54,455 nt of DNA from Mesorhizobium sp. WSM3626 (GTDB taxonomy: Bacteria; Pseudomonadota; Alphaproteobacteria; Rhizobiales; Rhizobiaceae): positions 1 to 54,455 of the forward strand of contig NZ_AZUY01000042.1 in assembly GCF_000513935.1 (NCBI RefSeq). The letters run 5' to 3'. Shown here piece after piece: positions 52,277 through 54,455 of the stretch; position 1 is the first letter of the stretch, and every line of letters starts with the position of its first letter. A program made the position numbers and the translations under genes. The notes below the pieces were generated by a model, which worked only from the letters and a program-made list of their open reading frames with translations, ran no database searches and was not told where the DNA came from.

Positions 52277-53372
52277 CGCTGAGACCTCTAACTTCAGCTG
52301 ACACTTGAGCGCCCCTGGCGCGAGCCATCGCAGCGCCTGATGATAGCGCGACAAGGCGATCATAAATCGACACATAGTCGAATGCCATACGCTCGGCCGA
52401 GAACCGTTCTTCGAAAACAGCGCGGATCCGTCGCCGATCCAAATTGGCGGCCGACCTTATCGCCTCAATTCCCTCGTCGACAGTTCTTACGACAAACCCC
52501 GAGACCCCATGGTCAATCACCTCGGATACCGCGCCTCGATCAAACGCGATTACGGGGGTTCCGCATGCCATGGCTTCGATCATCACCAACCCAAAGGGCT
52601 CGGGCCAGTTTATAGGAAAAAGCAGTGCCTGGGCGTTGCCAAGGAAATCAGCCTTGTGGTGTTCATCTATTTCGCCGAGGAATTCCACATTGGGATGTGT
52701 GGCGATCATGGGCGAGATTACGTTCTCCCAAAATAACCTGTCCTGCTTGTCGATTTTGGCCGCGATCTTCAATGTCATGCCAGCACGCGTGGCGATCTCG
52801 ATCGCTGTCTCTGGACCTTTTTCCGGAGAAATACGGCCGAGAAACGCCAGATAATCGCCCGAGGGATGCATCGTCATCGGCAGTAGATCGCGCGGTAGTC
52901 CATTATAGACTGTTCCGGCCCAGTTGACGGGCGGCATCGGGCGACGTTGTTCTTCAGATATCGATACCAGCGGCACGTCGGGAAAGCTTTGATAGAACGG
53001 ATGCAGGTCAGGAAGATCAAGACGTCCATGCAGGGTCGTGAGCGCAGGAGTTTGGAGGGTATTGAGCAGAGGGAACTGCAACAGATCAGTGTGAAAATGA
53101 ATAACATCAAACTCGTCGGCAACCCGCCGAACGCGATCGAGCATGACAATGTGATGAGGAATGGGATCCAAAACGGTCGGATCAAGCCTCAAGGCCCGGT
53201 CGCAGCATTTTACCAGCCGCGCCGAGGTGTGCGAATCCCCACTTGCGAAAAGCGTGACCTCATGACCACGACGGACAAGCTCCTCGGCAAGGTACGACAC
53301 GATCCGCTCGGTACCACCATAGAGTTTTGGGGGAACGCTTTCTGTTAAGGGTGCGACTTGGGCAACCCTCAT
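52257..53372 (-). CDS. Glycosyltransferase family 4 protein
   Basis: 371 residues. MRVAQVAPLTESVPPKLYGG and ERIVSYLAEELVRRGHEVTL form the GT-B N-terminal domain. The C-terminal donor-binding half has FLGRISPEKGPETAIEIA, PFGLVMIEAMACGTPVIAFD and GAVSEVIDHGVSGFVV, with the E-x7-E acid pair. The start at 53372 is chosen on homology; its ribosome site is weak and the frame is open to 53402. First gene of a two-gene operon with the glucosidase. Confidence 0.9.
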   Translation of the reverse strand: MRVAQVAPLTESVPPKLYGGTERIVSYLAEELVRRGHEVTLFASGDSHTSARLVKCCDRALRLDPTVLDPIPHHIVMLDRVRRVADEFDVIHFHTDLLQFPLLNTLQTPALTTLHGRLDLPDLHPFYQSFPDVPLVSISEEQRRPMPPVNWAGTVYNGLPRDLLPMTMHPSGDYLAFLGRISPEKGPETAIEIATRAGMTLKIAAKIDKQDRLFWENVISPMIATHPNVEFLGEIDEHHKADFLGNAQALLFPINWPEPFGLVMIEAMACGTPVIAFDRGAVSEVIDHGVSGFVVRTVDEGIEAIRSAANLDRRRIRAVFEERFSAERMAFDYVSIYDRLVALSSGAAMARARGAQVSAEVRGLSDAIREC

Positions 53373-53682
53373 CGATCCAGTCCATTTGTATCGTTCACCC
53401 AATTCGGTGCACCCACTTCCGGCTTTTGCGGGAACCGAACACCGCAGAATCCAGATTGTTCCGCCGCTGAGCGCGCCTGTCTCGCCGGCGGAAAGGTGCT
53501 CGCGGATCGGCAGAAGCGGTTATGCGGAGCATCAAAACTGGTCTCTAGGCGCGCTATTTTCGGGAGCAATGAAACAATTGTCTGAGCGGTAGTTCTTATG
53601 TCCGGAATGAGGACGGGTCGGCAGCGGGAGCACTGGCGGAGCTTCCCACGCGGATGTGCGGTTCTGACCAGGAGGATCAATC
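53373..53682. other. 310-nt intergenic region with stress-promoter motif
   Basis: It lies between the divergent glycosyltransferase and a small gene. The only supported elements are the EcfG-like site at 53438-53462 and the AGGAGG ribosome site before 53683. Short open frames on both strands show no protein-like features. Confidence 0.5.
53438..53462 (-). promoter_or_regulatory. Possible EcfG/RpoE2 promoter of the glycosyltransferase operon
   Basis: On the minus strand GGAAC (53462-53458), 16 nt, TGTT (53441-53438), one mismatch to CGTT, about 65 nt before the start codon. Confidence 0.38.
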
Positions 53683-53883
53683 ATGTTCGTGAATTCGACG
53701 AACGGTCATGAGCTTCAGTCCAAAATGCGTGGTTTCCGCCTCGACCGACTTCGAGGCAATCCCAAGCTGGCCGCGAGAGGCCACCGCCTGGAGCTTTTGT
53801 CGACCTACTGGAACTCGCTCCAGGCCCCGACGTTCCGAGTAAATCCAAGGACGACGCGAACGCTCAAAAATCACCACGACTAA
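53683..53883 (+). CDS. Small basic hypothetical protein
   Basis: 66 residues, rich in Arg/Lys (MRGFRLDRLRGNPKLAARGH). The main support is a perfect AGGAGG box 7 nt before the ATG and the short 10-nt gap to the YbhB/YbcL-like gene behind it. No family recognised. Confidence 0.5.
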   Translation: MFVNSTNGHELQSKMRGFRLDRLRGNPKLAARGHRLELLSTYWNSLQAPTFRVNPRTTRTLKNHHD

Positions 53884-53893
53884 GGTGAACGTC

Positions 53894-54361
53894 ATGGCAT
53901 TTTCGATTGAAAGTCCGGCCTTCCGGGACGGCGACAGGATTCCGGATGAATATGTGCGTGACGGGAAGAACCTGTCGCCCCCGCTGACCTGGAAGGAAGC
54001 GCCTCAGGGCACCCGAAGCTTCCTCTTGGTCGTGGAGGATCCCGACGCTCCCACCGGGATCTTCCGCCATTGGGGCATCTACGACATCCCTGCGGAACGC
54101 GACCGCTTGCCGGAGGGTACGACGGCCGGCGCCAAGACCGAAAGCTTTGGCCATGGCGTCAATGATTTTGGCAACCCGCGCTACGATGGACCGCAGCCAC
54201 CCGAGGGCCACGGTGTCCATCACTATCATTTCCGCCTCGCGGCCCTCGATGTCGAAACGCTGCATTGTGGCGAGAAAGCCAAGGTCGCCGACATATTGGA
54301 TCGGGCAAAGCCACATGTGATCGCACAGGCCGAACTTGTCGGCACCTACGAGAGGGCGTGA
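53894..54361 (+). CDS. YbhB/YbcL family Raf-kinase-inhibitor-like protein
   Basis: 155 residues with the PEBP fold: DGDRIPDEYVRDGKNLSPPL, SFLLVVEDPDAPTGIFRHWG (ligand-pocket DPDAP) and HHYHFRLAALDVETLHC. E. coli homologues YbhB and YbcL are cytoplasmic or periplasmic; this one has no signal peptide. Role unknown, perhaps small-ligand or phosphatidylethanolamine-like binding. Start at the ATG preceded by an AAGGTG box. Confidence 0.92.
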   Translation: MAFSIESPAFRDGDRIPDEYVRDGKNLSPPLTWKEAPQGTRSFLLVVEDPDAPTGIFRHWGIYDIPAERDRLPEGTTAGAKTESFGHGVNDFGNPRYDGPQPPEGHGVHHYHFRLAALDVETLHCGEKAKVADILDRAKPHVIAQAELVGTYERA

Positions 54362-54392
54362 TGCATCGCATTCCGAGGCAAGTCCTGTTCAC

Positions 54393-54455
54393 TAGGGCGT
54401 AGTGACGATTTAACTACCTGAGCCAGATAGCGATAGCGGCAAGTTTGACAAAGCC
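54393..54455 (-). mobile_element. End of an IS5-like insertion sequence (runs off the window)
   Basis: The last 63 nt look like the terminal part of an insertion sequence entering from the right. A CTAG (54392-54395) that could be its target site is followed by GGGCGTAGTGACGATTT, a plausible terminal inverted repeat, and then by the tail of a transposase frame on the minus strand. The other end lies outside the window. Confidence 0.55.
54414..54455 (-). CDS. IS5-family transposase, C-terminal 13 residues
   Basis: The minus strand encodes GFVKLAAIAIWLR and a TAG stop, with the frame open at the window edge. This matches, from memory, the conserved C-terminal helix of IS5/IS427-type DDE transposases (xFxxxxxLAAxxIWL). 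Too short to place in a subgroup. Confidence 0.55.
   Translation of the reverse strand, partial: GFVKLAAIAIWLR

Overview
The window looks like chromosome from a GC-rich alphaproteobacterium of the Rhizobiales, probably close to Mesorhizobium. This rests on codon use, a ROSE-type RNA thermometer before a small heat-shock gene, GGAAC-N17-CGTT promoters typical of the EcfG/RpoE2 general stress sigma factor, and the overall family repertoire. No rRNA, tRNA or CRISPR array was found. The placement is inference, not a database result.

Layout. (1) 1-16.6 kb is a mixed metabolic region: a truncated Rid-family gene, an aldo/keto reductase, an orphan PhnM-like hydrolase, a two-HKD phospholipase D-like protein, small unknowns, a methyltransferase divergent from a LysR regulator, an amidase with a VOC protein, ThuA-like and luciferase-like proteins, a frameshifted CaiB/BaiF CoA-transferase, a peptide-deformylase-like protein that has lost two metal ligands, a small secreted protein and an aldehyde dehydrogenase. 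(2) 17-27 kb is a surface or secreted glycan cluster. UDP-glucuronate decarboxylase and GalE lie on the plus strand. Facing them is a tightly coupled minus-strand operon of three GT2 glycosyltransferases, a 1001-residue GT2/methyltransferase/polysaccharide-deacetylase fusion and an ABC exporter. (3) 27.2-39.1 kb is a 12-gene minus-strand operon in which every adjacent pair overlaps. It encodes alternative complex III (ActA-F), a one-helix protein, a SCO copper chaperone and a caa3-type oxidase (CoxB-A-C-D) of A2 type. A GGAAC-N17-CGTT promoter sits just upstream of actA. (4) 39.3-54.4 kb is a stress and carbon-overflow region: two gene remnants, a leaderless binding protein, a quinone oxidoreductase, phosphoketolase with acetate kinase, an orphan NuoD, two small heat-shock proteins (the first behind a ROSE element), a glycosyltransferase with an amylo-alpha-1,6-glucosidase-like enzyme, and a YbhB/YbcL protein. 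The end of an IS5-like element starts at the right edge.

How the parts may work together. ActA-F would oxidise quinol and pass electrons, directly or through the ActE and CoxB heme c domains, to the copper-heme oxidase, replacing or supplementing bc1 and aa3. Its promoter, and several related sites between 39 and 54 kb, suggest that this respiratory branch and its stress-gene neighbours share general-stress control. The glycan cluster combines deacetylase and N-methyltransferase-like chemistry with an exporter, which recalls Nod-factor tailoring, but it has no NodA-like acyltransferase and no processive NodC-like synthase. The most interesting points are the stress-promoter-linked ACIII-caa3 operon and the trifunctional glycan enzyme with its exporter.
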